Shown here piece by piece: positions 30,853 to 39,404 of a stretch of 64,000 nt of DNA. A program made the translations under genes and the position numbers. A model generated the notes under the pieces. The model had not been told where the DNA came from and made no database searches. It saw nothing but the letters and a program-made list of their open reading frames with translations. Position 1 is the stretch's first letter. Each line of letters opens with the position of its first letter. The stretch is from an uncultured Prevotellaceae bacterium (GTDB lineage: Bacteria > Bacteroidota > Bacteroidia > Bacteroidales > Bacteroidaceae), in the NCBI GenBank assembly GCA_900318815.1, contig ONMA01000004.1, positions 35,111-99,110 of the forward strand. Reading direction: 5' to 3'.

Positions 30853-33126
30853 ATGAACAAAGACCTTCTACGAGTTTCCTTACGCCAGCAAGCACTTTAC
30901 CTTCCCGATGGTCGGACGCAGACCGCTGCCAGCCCCGTTGCGATGGGGCTTTGTGCCGAGCTTCGCCAGTTAGGCTATGCGGTGAGCGAGCCGCTGCTGC
31001 ACGCCCTGAACGCGCTCAGCGACGAGGAGCAACAGGAGCTGCTCAGTGTGGTGAACGAAGTTATGGGCTGCCACCTGAACTGGGTGCCGTTGGTGCGTGG
31101 CTGGCAGGTGCCCACGGGCGAGAGCCTGGCCGAGCACTTTGTCACTGCGCTGGCTAACCTGCTGAAGAGCGACCTGCCCATTGAGGGGACGACGCTAAGC
31201 TGTGGCCACCTGATTCCCGACGGCACGTTTCCCTTGGAACGCTATACGGGCTGCCCCTTCTGCGGACGTCCTTTCGAGACCGCCCCGGGCGAGACCTATC
31301 GCGGACAGGGCTCCAAGCTGAAGCTGCTGACGCTCTGGGGCGAAGAGGAACTTGACCGACATTTCGCCAGTCTGCTTGCCTCGCCCGTTCCCCTCGATGC
31401 TTCGCAGTGCGAGTCGCTCACGACGCTGCTGAAACACCGTCCGCTGCCCAACGTGGAGATTGCCATGAAGGAGACCCGCATGCTCGTGGTCAGTGGGCTG
31501 GTGCAGGCAGGGCGCGACGACGAGGCCGCCCGCCTCTTCGCCTCGCCGCACGACGTGTTGCGCTACCTCTGGTATTGTCATACGGGCAGGCTGCAACTCC
31601 TGGAACCCCACACCTTATTATATATACGCGCGAAGAACCTGCGCCATGAGCGCAACACCGACGACGACATTCTCCTTGGCGTGATGGAGGAGCGCAGGGC
31701 GTTGCGGCTGCACTACGACCGCAGAGAGTGTCGTCGCGTGGCCCGCTGGCTCAACGGCCTGTCGATGCCGTTTGACCAGCAATTGGAGTCCATGCACCCC
31801 AAGCGGCGTATGTGGGTGCGCTTCGTCCGTGCGTTGCGTCTTGCTGAGATGGCCCGTAAGCCCGGCTTCGAGCGGCTCCGACAGTTGCTCGACCGCTTCT
31901 ACCGTCAGGACTACGACGTTTGGGCAGGTCAGGTGGAGCGCAGCCGAGAGGCCGGCGACCGTGAGCGAACGTTGCAGTTGCTCCGGCAGCGTCCCGGACT
32001 CTTTGCCCGCAGTCTCTTTGCCACGATGCTCCGCTTCGGGCCGCAACCCGTGGTGGATGCCTTCCGTCAGGTGGCAGACCAGGTGCCGCCCCGCCTGCTG
32101 CTGTCGCTCGGCTACCAGTCGCAGCTCTATTTCGACCGCACGCTGCAGCGCGTGGCACGTCCGCTCAGCGGCACTATGGTACACATCCCGCCCCATCCGC
32201 TCCTGGCCCGCTACACCGATGACCAGCTGCTCGACATGCAGCAGCAAGTACTCGGCCTCTTCCTCGAAACCATGCGCCGCCGCTTCGACGCCAACTCTCC
32301 TCTCTCCCCTCTCCACTCTCCACTCTCCTCTCTCCACTATATCTACATCGACCCCCGCTTAGACGACATCCCCGTGAGCGTGGGCGACCGTTCGGCCACC
32401 ATCCAGGACACGAGTGCCGCCCTGCAGGGCACGCGCTTCGCCGTGGAGGGCGACAGCGTGCGCCTGTTCCTGCAGTGGGGACGCGACCTGCCTGCCCAGC
32501 CCTTGGACATGGACCTGAGCTGCCATATCCTCAAGGACGACGGCGTGCAGCTGTGCTCCTACTTCAGCCTGAACGTGCCCGGAGCTAAGCATTCGGGCGA
32601 CATCAGGGAGATTCCCGACTATGTAGGCACGGCAGAGTATATCGAGCTGTCGCTGCCCGAGTTGCAGCAGGCGGGGGCCCGCCAGGTGGTCTTCACCTGC
32701 AATGCCTACTCGGCGGGAGCCTTGCAGCCCAATCTCATGGTGGGATGGATGGACTCGCGCTTTCCCATGCAGGTGAGCAACGAGACGGGCGTGGCCTACG
32801 ACCCGTCGACGGTGAGCCATATAGTGCGCATCAGCGAGACCAACCTCGCCAAGGGACTTGTCTTCGGCGTGCTCGATGTTGCGCAGCGCGAGATGACGTG
32901 GCTGGAGATGCCCTTCGACGGGCAGACGGTGCTCTCCGTCAATACCGACACCATCGGTGCCTACCTGCGCCGACTGCGTGCCAAGCCCACCATCGGCCAG
33001 CTGCTGCGCCTGAAAGCCGAGGCCCAACACCTGACGCTGACCGAACGGCCCGAGGATGCCGATGAGGCTTATACCTACCAGTGGGCACTCGACACGGCAG
33101 CCGTAAATGGTTTGTTGTTAGGCTGA
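30853..33126 (+). CDS. Large cytoplasmic protein with RING-like zinc site and TerD-like C-terminal domain
   Basis: 757 residues without signal peptide or membrane helices. Near the N-terminus a C-x-H...C-x-x-C cluster (CGH at 117-119, CPFCGRPF from 134) resembles a prokaryotic RING or zinc ribbon. A long helical, Arg-rich middle follows (residues ~190-450). A linker at ~482-496 (SPLSPLHSPLSSLHY) derives from a CTCTCC-type DNA repeat. The C-terminal ~200 residues resemble TerD, the Ca-binding beta-sandwich of tellurite/stress systems: DMDLSCHILKDDGVQL, then KHSGDI near 580 and YIELSLPEL. It stands alone between repeats and greA. Function unknown; the domain calls are by eye. Confidence 0.6.
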   Translation: MNKDLLRVSLRQQALYLPDGRTQTAASPVAMGLCAELRQLGYAVSEPLLHALNALSDEEQQELLSVVNEVMGCHLNWVPLVRGWQVPTGESLAEHFVTALANLLKSDLPIEGTTLSCGHLIPDGTFPLERYTGCPFCGRPFETAPGETYRGQGSKLKLLTLWGEEELDRHFASLLASPVPLDASQCESLTTLLKHRPLPNVEIAMKETRMLVVSGLVQAGRDDEAARLFASPHDVLRYLWYCHTGRLQLLEPHTLLYIRAKNLRHERNTDDDILLGVMEERRALRLHYDRRECRRVARWLNGLSMPFDQQLESMHPKRRMWVRFVRALRLAEMARKPGFERLRQLLDRFYRQDYDVWAGQVERSREAGDRERTLQLLRQRPGLFARSLFATMLRFGPQPVVDAFRQVADQVPPRLLLSLGYQSQLYFDRTLQRVARPLSGTMVHIPPHPLLARYTDDQLLDMQQQVLGLFLETMRRRFDANSPLSPLHSPLSSLHYIYIDPRLDDIPVSVGDRSATIQDTSAALQGTRFAVEGDSVRLFLQWGRDLPAQPLDMDLSCHILKDDGVQLCSYFSLNVPGAKHSGDIREIPDYVGTAEYIELSLPELQQAGARQVVFTCNAYSAGALQPNLMVGWMDSRFPMQVSNETGVAYDPSTVSHIVRISETNLAKGLVFGVLDVAQREMTWLEMPFDGQTVLSVNTDTIGAYLRRLRAKPTIGQLLRLKAEAQHLTLTERPEDADEAYTYQWALDTAAVNGLLLG

Positions 33127-33217
33127 ATATACGCGCCGCGAAGCTGTTGAGAGGATGCAAGTTAGGCTGAATTGTGTTTTTTCGGCGAAAAAATTTGTCT
33201 GAAAAGAAAAAAATGCC

Positions 33218-33225
33218 TAACTTTG
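33218..33225 (+). promoter_or_regulatory. -7 promoter box for greA
   Basis: TAACTTTG, with a ~110-base untranslated leader before the greA ATG at 33343. Confidence 0.65.
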
Positions 33226-33256
33226 CACCCGTCAAAGTAACACACATGGTAAGAAT

Positions 33257-33299
33257 AAGGATTCCGACACGAGAAAAGATGTCGGGATTCTTTGTTTTT
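33257..33299 (+). terminator. Intrinsic terminator-like hairpin in the greA leader
   Basis: AAGGATTCCGACA pairs with TGTCGGGATTCTT (13 bp, two G-T pairs) around a 10-base loop, then TTTGTTTTTA. It lies between the greA promoter and its start codon and so may attenuate transcription or release a short RNA. Confidence 0.65.
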
Positions 33300-33342
33300 A
33301 CTGCGAAAAACATAGGTAGAAACTATAAACAAAAGAAGAACT

Positions 33343-33810
33343 ATGGCATATATGTCACAAGAAGGCTATGACAAACTCATAGCCGAACTGAAGCACTTGG
33401 AGGGCGTGGAACGCCCCAAGGCATCGGCCGCCATCGCGGAGGCTCGCGACAAGGGCGACTTGAGTGAGAACAGTGAGTATGAGGCTGCCAAGGAGGCCCA
33501 GGCTCACCTGGAGAGCAAGATTAACCAGCTGAAACAGGCTATCAGCGAGGCGAAGATTGTGGACGTGTCGCGCCTGAGTGCCGACTCGGTGCAGATTCTC
33601 TCGAAGGTAGAGATGACCAACCTGGCCAACAAGGCGCGTATGTCCTACACCATCGTCTCGGAGAGCGAGGCCAACCTGCGCGAGGGCAAGATTTCGATTA
33701 CCACGCCCATTGCCCAGGGACTGCTGAACCACAAGGTGGGCGACGAGGTGGAAATCAAGATTCCCCGTGGCACCATCAAGCTGCGCATCGAGAAGATTAC
33801 CGTGGGATAA
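33343..33810 (+). CDS. greA: Transcription elongation factor GreA
   Basis: 155 residues, the standard GreA length. The N-terminal coiled coil (YDKLIAELKHLEGVERPKAS) contains the acidic tip motif AEARDKGDLSENSEYEAAKE at residues ~29-48, whose Asp/Glu pair stimulates transcript cleavage in backtracked RNA polymerase. The C-terminal FKBP-like domain ends with LLNHKVGDEVEIKIPRG. It has its own promoter and a long leader with a terminator hairpin. The HIT gene follows after 23 bp and is probably co-transcribed. Confidence 0.97.
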   Translation: MAYMSQEGYDKLIAELKHLEGVERPKASAAIAEARDKGDLSENSEYEAAKEAQAHLESKINQLKQAISEAKIVDVSRLSADSVQILSKVEMTNLANKARMSYTIVSESEANLREGKISITTPIAQGLLNHKVGDEVEIKIPRGTIKLRIEKITVG

Positions 33811-33833
33811 TTTGTTAAGAAGGAGATTAGAAT

Positions 33834-34223
33834 ATGGATATTTTCAGTAAGATTGCCGCTGGCGAGATTCCCAGCTACAAGTGTGCCGAGAACGACGAGT
33901 TCTATGCATTCCTCGACATCAATCCTTTAGTGAAGGGTCATACCCTCGTCATTCCCCGTCGCGAGGTCGACTATTTCTTCGACATGGACGACGACGAGCT
34001 GGCCCGTTACCAGCAGTTTGCCAAGCGTGTGGCCGTGGCCATCAAGAAGGCATTCCCCTGCAAGAAGGTGGCCCAGGTGGTGCTTGGCCTGGAGGTGGCC
34101 CATGCTCATATCCACCTCATCCCCATGCAGAGCGAGGCCGACGCCGACTTCCGTCGCGAGAAGCTGAAACTCACTGAGGAGGAGTTCCAGGAGATTGCGA
34201 GGAAAATCAGGGAAGCATTCTAA
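33834..34223 (+). CDS. HIT-family nucleotide hydrolase/transferase
   Basis: 129 residues, close to HinT proteins, which hydrolyse purine nucleoside phosphoramidates in the cytoplasm. Seen are FSKIAAGEIPSYKCAENDEF at the N-terminus, INPLVKGHTLVIPRREV near residue 30, and the histidine triad VAHAHIHLIPM near residues 88-98 with the middle His as nucleophile. It follows greA closely, and a large two-way hairpin lies between it and the convergent PurF-like gene. Confidence 0.93.
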   Translation: MDIFSKIAAGEIPSYKCAENDEFYAFLDINPLVKGHTLVIPRREVDYFFDMDDDELARYQQFAKRVAVAIKKAFPCKKVAQVVLGLEVAHAHIHLIPMQSEADADFRREKLKLTEEEFQEIARKIREAF

Positions 34224-34227
34224 AAAG

Positions 34228-34370
34228 GAGGCCCCCGAAGCCCCCGAAGCCCCCCCTTCTGCCCCCGAGGGGGCTACTATAGAAATGCAAATGGCAAAAC
34301 TATAGTAGCCCCCTCGGGGGCAGAAGGGGGGGGCTTCCTCGGGGGCAGAAGGGGGGGCTTCGGGGGCCTC
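34228..34370. terminator. Large G/C-rich inverted repeat between convergent genes
   Basis: The left arm (CCCCCGAAGCCCCC, TTCTGCCCCCGAGGGGGC, TACTATAG) pairs with the right arm at 34300-34370 around a ~20-base loop. The right arm repeats its GGGGGCAGAAGGGGGGGCTT block twice. It probably terminates both converging transcripts. Confidence 0.7.
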
Positions 34371-34373
34371 TTA

Positions 34374-35846
34374 TTACCCGAAGAACTCTCCGTCGTGGTG
34401 TTGCTCGTAGCTGGAGCCGTCGAAGCAGTGGGTGCATACCCGGTTCTTGGGCAGTCCGATGGACTTCACGAGGTCTTCGAGCGTACTGAACTTCACCGAC
34501 GTGAGACCTAAGCGGCGTGCTATCTCGTTGACCATGCGCTGGTATTCGGGCGAGTCGGTCTGCGCGTACTTATCCAGTTTAATCTTGTCGTCGCCCTCGA
34601 AGTCGCGGATAATCTGCCGGGTAATCAGCTCCAGGTCGCTCTTCGAGGCGGTGAAGCCGATGAACGGACATCCGTAGACCAATGGCGGGCACGAGATGCG
34701 CACGTGTACCTCCTTGGCACCGTTGTCGAAGAACTCCTTCACGTTGTCGCGCAGCTGCGTGCCACGCACGATGGAGTCGTCGCAGAACACCACGCGCTTG
34801 TCTTTCAGCAGGGCGGCGTTGGGGATGAGCTTCATCTTCGCCACGAGGTCGCGACGGCTTTGGTTGCCGGGCGTAAACGAGCGGGGCCATGTGGGCGTGT
34901 ACTTCAGCACGGCACGCTTGTAGGGTATTCCGCTGCCCTCGGCATAGCCCAGGGCCATACCCACGCCCGAGTCGGGAATGCCGCACACCAGGTCGGCTTG
35001 GATATCGTCCTTCTCGCCCATCATCTTTCCGTTGCGCTCGCGTACCACCTCCGTGTTGATGCCCTCGTAGCTCGATGCCGGGAATCCATAGTAGACCCAT
35101 AGGAACGAGCAGATCTGGCAGCGCTTGAAGGCCGGCTGCAGCACCTCGATGCCGCGTGTCGTCAGTTTCACGATCTCGCCGGGTCCCAGGTCGCGCACGG
35201 TCTTGAAGCCCAGGTTGGGGAAGCTCGTCGTCTCGGAGGCAACGGCGTAGGCATAGCTCTCCGTCACATCCCCCTCGGAGGCTTGCGTTCCGCTGTCCTT
35301 CCTTCCAATCACTATCGGTGTCCTGCCCAGGAAGTCGCGGGCGGCGATGATGCCGTCCTCGGTCAGGATGAGCATGGAGCAGGAGCCTTTGATTTTCTGG
35401 TAGACCCGGTTGATGCCGTCGACGAACGTGTTGCCCATGTTGATGAGCAGGGCCACCAGCTCCGTCTGGTTAATCTTGTTGGCACTCATCTCGCTGAGGT
35501 GCATGCGCAGGGAGAGCAGCTCGTCGGCAATCTCGCGCTGGTTGTTGATCTTCGCCACCGTACACACCGCATATCGCCCCAGGTGCGAGTTCACGATGAT
35601 GGGTTGCGGGTCGGTGTCGCTGATGATGCCGATGCCCTTGTTGCCGCAGAAGTCGTCGAGCTCGTCCTCGAACTTCGAGCGGAAGTAGTCGCGTTCCAGC
35701 GAGTGGATGGAGCGGCTGAAGCCGCGCTGCTCGTCGAACGTTACAAGACCTGCACGCTTGGTGCCTAAGTGTGAGTGATAGTCGGTTCCGTAAAACAAGT
35801 CGTTTACGCAATCCTTAGTTGATATGGTTCCGAAAAATCCGCCCAT
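34374..35846 (-). CDS. PurF-like amidophosphoribosyltransferase homologue lacking the glutaminase cysteine
   Basis: 490 residues with the overall layout of PurF: an N-terminal Ntn glutaminase-like domain and a C-terminal PRTase domain with the PRPP loop VVFCDDSIVRGTQL near residue 350. In active PurF and other class II amidotransferases the residue after Met (or after the propeptide) is Cys. Here the chain begins MGGFFGTIS, so the catalytic cysteine is absent, although GTKRAGLVTF and other Ntn-like parts are kept. Possible roles are ammonia-dependent synthesis or a regulatory or moonlighting role. CTHCFDGSSYEQH near the end is a further odd cysteine pair. No purine genes are adjacent. A second, canonical PurF outside the window is likely. 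Confidence 0.85.
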   Translation of the reverse strand: MGGFFGTISTKDCVNDLFYGTDYHSHLGTKRAGLVTFDEQRGFSRSIHSLERDYFRSKFEDELDDFCGNKGIGIISDTDPQPIIVNSHLGRYAVCTVAKINNQREIADELLSLRMHLSEMSANKINQTELVALLINMGNTFVDGINRVYQKIKGSCSMLILTEDGIIAARDFLGRTPIVIGRKDSGTQASEGDVTESYAYAVASETTSFPNLGFKTVRDLGPGEIVKLTTRGIEVLQPAFKRCQICSFLWVYYGFPASSYEGINTEVVRERNGKMMGEKDDIQADLVCGIPDSGVGMALGYAEGSGIPYKRAVLKYTPTWPRSFTPGNQSRRDLVAKMKLIPNAALLKDKRVVFCDDSIVRGTQLRDNVKEFFDNGAKEVHVRISCPPLVYGCPFIGFTASKSDLELITRQIIRDFEGDDKIKLDKYAQTDSPEYQRMVNEIARRLGLTSVKFSTLEDLVKSIGLPKNRVCTHCFDGSSYEQHHDGEFFG

Positions 35847-35882
35847 AATAGTGGAATGTTATCGCTGTGATTGTTGATTTTC

Positions 35883-36203
35883 TTATATGAGTCTTTGCCT
35901 TAAAGCCTCGGGAGCCATGCGCGAATCCCAGATATCGGCAATATAGATGGTATGTATTTCTGGCATGTAGAAATAGATGACTTTGAAGCGCTTCATAATT
36001 ATACATGCACGAAATAGGGGGATGCAATCTTTCAAAAGAGGTTCTGGAGAATAAGATTCTGGCATGAGAAGAAGCCTGTGTTCCATGTGCTCAATAGATC
36101 TGACCCAGCGGTTGGCTGTAGCCTTACCGAACTCCAGTCGTGCATATACGAGCCTTTGTTCAAGTTGCTGTTGAGCTCTTGGCAGCCAGATTATTCTATC
36201 CAT
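35883..36203 (-). CDS. RelE/ParE-family toxin
   Basis: 106 residues from the ATG at 36203 (MDRIIWLPRAQQQLEQRLVY). It has the ParE/RelE pattern of an N-terminal strand, two helices, then beta strands: RWVRSIEHMEHRLLLMPESY, CIIMKRFKVIYFYMPEI and YIADIWDSRMAPEALRQR. Its start overlaps the antitoxin stop by 13 bases. ParE-type members inhibit gyrase and RelE-type members cleave mRNA on ribosomes; which holds here cannot be told. A frame extending to 36230 is rejected because it lies within the antitoxin. Confidence 0.85.
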   Translation of the reverse strand: MDRIIWLPRAQQQLEQRLVYARLEFGKATANRWVRSIEHMEHRLLLMPESYSPEPLLKDCIPLFRACIIMKRFKVIYFYMPEIHTIYIADIWDSRMAPEALRQRLI

Positions 36204-36442
36204 AGATATTTTTCTCTTAAGTCTGCCCACATGTTCTCGGAGACAATGCCGTTTTTAATTTCTGTAGCCTCTCGCATCAGTTGTTCCTTGTAGTGTTCAA
36301 ATTCCACAGCATCTTCAGTATAGAATCCGAACGTGCCTGCTGGATAGCGTTCAATTAGTTCATCCAGCGAAGTGCTGGATGGTTCCCTGTAGCCAAGAAT
36401 AGGCTCACATGCAATGTTGTTGTCTCGAATCTCTTCACTCAT
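36191..36442 (-). CDS. Antitoxin partner of the RelE/ParE toxin
   Basis: 83 residues from the ATG at 36442 (MSEEIRDNNIACEPI). It is mostly helical with an acidic middle (TEDAVEFEHYKEQLMREATE) and a C-terminal NMWADLREKYLWIE that may wrap the toxin. No obvious ribbon-helix-helix or HTH DNA-binding domain is visible, so autoregulation is unclear. The operon has its own promoter (TAACTTTG, minus strand, 36464-36471). Upstream ATGs in frame fall before that promoter and are rejected. Confidence 0.75.
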   Translation of the reverse strand: MSEEIRDNNIACEPILGYREPSSTSLDELIERYPAGTFGFYTEDAVEFEHYKEQLMREATEIKNGIVSENMWADLREKYLWIE

Positions 36443-36463
36443 CGCTTTATGTTTTTGGTGGTG

Positions 36464-36471
36464 CAAAGTTA
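36464..36471 (-). promoter_or_regulatory. -7 promoter box for the toxin-antitoxin operon
   Basis: TAACTTTG on the minus strand, 21 bases before the antitoxin ATG at 36442. Confidence 0.65.
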
Positions 36472-36585
36472 GGAAAAAGTTTTGATTTGCCCAAGTATTT
36501 ACCCATAAAACGCACAATGTTCTGACGTAAATCATAAAAATCTAAAAATTAGTGCCGTTTCTTCTTCGAATACGTAAATAATGCG

Positions 36586-36593
36586 TAACTTTG
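36586..36593 (+). promoter_or_regulatory. -7 promoter box for pnp
   Basis: TAACTTTG with the pnp ATG 57 bases downstream. The in-frame TTG at 36591 is part of the box and cannot be the start. Confidence 0.65.
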
Positions 36594-36650
36594 TACCGTT
36601 TTTGTGCGATATGCGCACTTTTTTGTATTTTTGATGTTTTTAAAACCAAG

Positions 36651-39089
36651 ATGAACGTAATTACAAAGACCCTTCAACTGGCTGATGGAAGGACCATCAC
36701 CATTGAAACCGGGAAAGTGGCAAAACAGGCCGACGGCAGCGTTATGCTGCGAATGAACAACACCGTGCTCCTCGCCACTGTTTGTGCCGCAAAAGATGCA
36801 GTTCCCGGAACGGATTTCATGCCGTTGCAAGTTGATTATCGCGAGCAGTACAGTGCTGCAGGACGTTTCCCCGGTGGATTCACCAAGCGCGAGGGAAAGG
36901 CCAGCGACAACGAAATCCTCACTTCACGTCTGGTGGACCGTGTTCTTCGTCCACTTTTCCCCAGTAACTATCACGCTGAAGTTTATGTCAATGTCATGCT
37001 GCTTTCGGCCGACGGCACTGATCAGCCCGACGCACTGGCAGGCTTTGCCGCCTCCGCAGCCCTGGCATGCTCTGATATTCCCTTCGAGTGCCCCATCTCG
37101 GAGGTCCGCGTGGCCCGCATTGGCGGCGAGTATGTCATCAACCCCACCTTCCAGCAGATGCGGCAGGCCGACATGGACATCATGGTCGGTGCCTCGGCCG
37201 AGAACATCATGATGGTGGAGGGCGAGATGAAGGAAGTATCTGAGCAAGACCTGCTGGGTGCCCTGAAGGCTGCCATGGTGGCCATCAAGCCCATGTGCGA
37301 GCTGCAGAGCGAGCTTTCGAAGGAGCTGGGCAAGGACGTGAAGCGCGAGTACGACCACGAGGTGAACGACGAGGAGCTGCGCGCCCGCATGAACCGCGAG
37401 CTGTACCAGCCTGCCTACGACATCACCAAGCAGGCCCTGGAGAAGCAGCAGCGTGCCGATGCCTTCGAGAAGCTGCTTGAGGACTTCAAGGAGAAGTTCT
37501 TCGCCGAGCGCAAGGCCGCCGCTGAAGCCGCCGCGCTCAGCGGTTCTCCCGCTGAGGCCCCCGCTATCAGCGACGACGACTACGCCGCCATGATGGACCG
37601 CTACTACCACGACGTGGAGCGCGACGCCATGCGCCGCTGCATCCTCGACGAGGGCATCCGTCTCGACGGGCGCAAGACCACCGACATCCGCCCCATCTGG
37701 TGCGAGGTGTCGCCCCTGCCCATGCCTCACGGAAGTGCCATCTTCACCCGTGGCGAGACGCAGAGCCTCTCTACCTGCACCTTAGGCACCAAGCTCGACG
37801 AGAAGCTCGTCGACGACGTGCTCGACAAGAGCTACATGAAGTTCCTGCTTCACTATAACTTCCCCCCGTTCTGCACGGGCGAGGCCAAGGCTCAGCGCGG
37901 CGTGGGCCGTCGCGAGATTGGTCACGGCCACCTGGCATGGCGCGGTCTGAAGGGTCAGATTCCCGAAGACTTCCCCTACACGGTGCGCCTCGTCAGCCAG
38001 ATTCTCGAGTCAAACGGCTCCAGCTCGATGGCTACCGTCTGCGCCGGAACGCTGGCCCTGATGGATGCCGGCGTGCCCATGAAGAAGCCCGTGAGCGGTA
38101 TCGCTATGGGTCTGATCAAGAACCCCGGAGAAGATAAGTATGCCGTGCTGAGCGACATCCTTGGCGACGAGGATCACTTGGGCGACATGGACTTCAAGAC
38201 CACCGGCACGCGCGACGGTCTGACCGCTACGCAGATGGATATCAAGTGCGACGGCCTGTCGTTCGACATCCTGGAGAAGGCCCTCATGCAGGCCAAGGCT
38301 GGTCGCGAGCACATCCTGAACTGCCTTATCGACACCATCAGCGAGCCTCGTGCCGACTTCAAGCCCCAGGTGCCCCGTATCGTCCAGATCGAGATTCCGA
38401 AGGAGTTCATCGGTGCTGTCATCGGCCCTGGCGGAAAGATTATCCAGCAGATGCAGGAGGACACCAAGACCACCATCACCATCGACGAGACAGACGGCGT
38501 GGGCAAGGTGCAGGTGGCTGGCCCCGACAAGGAGGCTATCGACGCTGCCCTGGCCAAGATTCGTGCCATCGTGGCCATCCCCGAGGTGGGCGAGGTCTAC
38601 GACGGTGTGGTGCGCAGCATCATGCCTTACGGTTGCTTCGTCGAGATCATGCCTGGCAAGGACGGCCTGCTCCACATCTCGGAGATTGACTGGAAGCGAC
38701 TGGAGACCGTTGAGGAGGCTGGCATCAAGGAGGGCGACCACATCACCGTGAAGCTCTTGGAGATCGACCCGAAGACGGGCAAGTATAAGCTCTCACACCG
38801 TGTACTCATCCCGAAGCCCGAGGGCTACGTGGAGCGTCCTGCACGCCGTGAGCGCGGCGAGCGTCCTGAGCGTCCTGAGCGTGGCGAGCGTCGTCCGCGT
38901 CCTGAGCGCGGCGAGCGCCCCGAGCGTCCCGGCCGTGACGAGCGTCGTCCGCGTCCTGAGCGTCGCGAGCGTCCCCTTGGTCCTTTGGCTGAGAAGCTGC
39001 AGCAGCAGTTGGGCGAGGAGTATCATGATCCCGCAGAGCGCCGCGAGCCGCGCGATTTCAGCGATGCCCTTGACCACATGGACTTCTAA
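36651..39089 (+). CDS. pnp: Polynucleotide phosphorylase with palindrome insertion and extended tail
   Basis: 812 residues against ~700 in most bacteria. It degrades RNA 3' to 5' using phosphate. Two RNase PH-type cores are present: the first has [20 protein letters not shown] and the second [20 protein letters not shown] and [16 protein letters not shown], with the Asp-containing [19 protein letters not shown] ([20 protein letters not shown]) and S1 domains follow. Two additions stand out: residues 292-302 ([11 protein letters not shown]) in the linker between cores derive from a 33 bp palindrome shared with the AsmA-like gene, and a ~80-residue RGERPERP-type Arg-rich tail lies beyond S1, likely an RNA-binding or low-complexity segment. 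The gene is monocistronic with a strong terminator. Confidence 0.95.
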   Translation: MNVITKTLQLADGRTITIETGKVAKQADGSVMLRMNNTVLLATVCAAKDAVPGTDFMPLQVDYREQYSAAGRFPGGFTKREGKASDNEILTSRLVDRVLRPLFPSNYHAEVYVNVMLLSADGTDQPDALAGFAASAALACSDIPFECPISEVRVARIGGEYVINPTFQQMRQADMDIMVGASAENIMMVEGEMKEVSEQDLLGALKAAMVAIKPMCELQSELSKELGKDVKREYDHEVNDEELRARMNRELYQPAYDITKQALEKQQRADAFEKLLEDFKEKFFAERKAAAEAAALSGSPAEAPAISDDDYAAMMDRYYHDVERDAMRRCILDEGIRLDGRKTTDIRPIWCEVSPLPMPHGSAIFTRGETQSLSTCTLGTKLDEKLVDDVLDKSYMKFLLHYNFPPFCTGEAKAQRGVGRREIGHGHLAWRGLKGQIPEDFPYTVRLVSQILESNGSSSMATVCAGTLALMDAGVPMKKPVSGIAMGLIKNPGEDKYAVLSDILGDEDHLGDMDFKTTGTRDGLTATQMDIKCDGLSFDILEKALMQAKAGREHILNCLIDTISEPRADFKPQVPRIVQIEIPKEFIGAVIGPGGKIIQQMQEDTKTTITIDETDGVGKVQVAGPDKEAIDAALAKIRAIVAIPEVGEVYDGVVRSIMPYGCFVEIMPGKDGLLHISEIDWKRLETVEEAGIKEGDHITVKLLEIDPKTGKYKLSHRVLIPKPEGYVERPARRERGERPERPERGERRPRPERGERPERPGRDERRPRPERRERPLGPLAEKLQQQLGEEYHDPAERREPRDFSDALDHMDF
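37524..37556. repeat. 33 bp in-frame palindromic segment, copy in pnp
   Basis: Identical to 19010-19042 and in the same codon phase, located in the helical linker between the two RNase PH cores. Confidence 0.8.
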
Positions 39090-39107
39090 TTAACTGAATA
39101 ATAGGAT

Positions 39108-39148
39108 GGCTCCGCATTCTTTCAAGGAAAGGATGCGGAGCCTTTTTT
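39108..39148 (+). terminator. pnp terminator
   Basis: A 10 bp perfect stem (GGCTCCGCAT with ATGCGGAGCC) followed by six T. Confidence 0.92.
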
Positions 39149-39248
39149 GGTGACTATGATGCGTATTTCTTGGTGTTTCGCTAACACCTTTTTTGTTGTT
39201 GATGAAAAAAAAACTTGTATTTTTGATACGCTTTATTAAAATTTTGAC

Positions 39249-39404
39249 TATATTTGCAGACGAATTGCGCACTGTGCGATTCTGTGGCCCTGAGCGGGGG
39301 CTTTTCGCGTGTGCGCGTGTACCTTTATATTATATATAGGGTGTACAAGAAAGACTAACCATTAACTTAAACACTTTTATTTACTAACTTTAAAAACAAA
39401 GCTT
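39249..39404 (+). promoter_or_regulatory. Promoter and leader of the 39405 gene
   Basis: A -7 box TATATTTG (39249-39256) gives a leader of about 140 bases. An imperfect inverted pair (TGTACC...GGGTGTACA) sits at about 39319-39349. Apart from these and the pnp terminator, the 315 bp gap shows nothing else. Confidence 0.55.

Noticed and set aside
36591-36650. Longer start for pnp at a TTG
   Set aside because: The codon lies in the -7 promoter box and the extra residues do not match PNPase.
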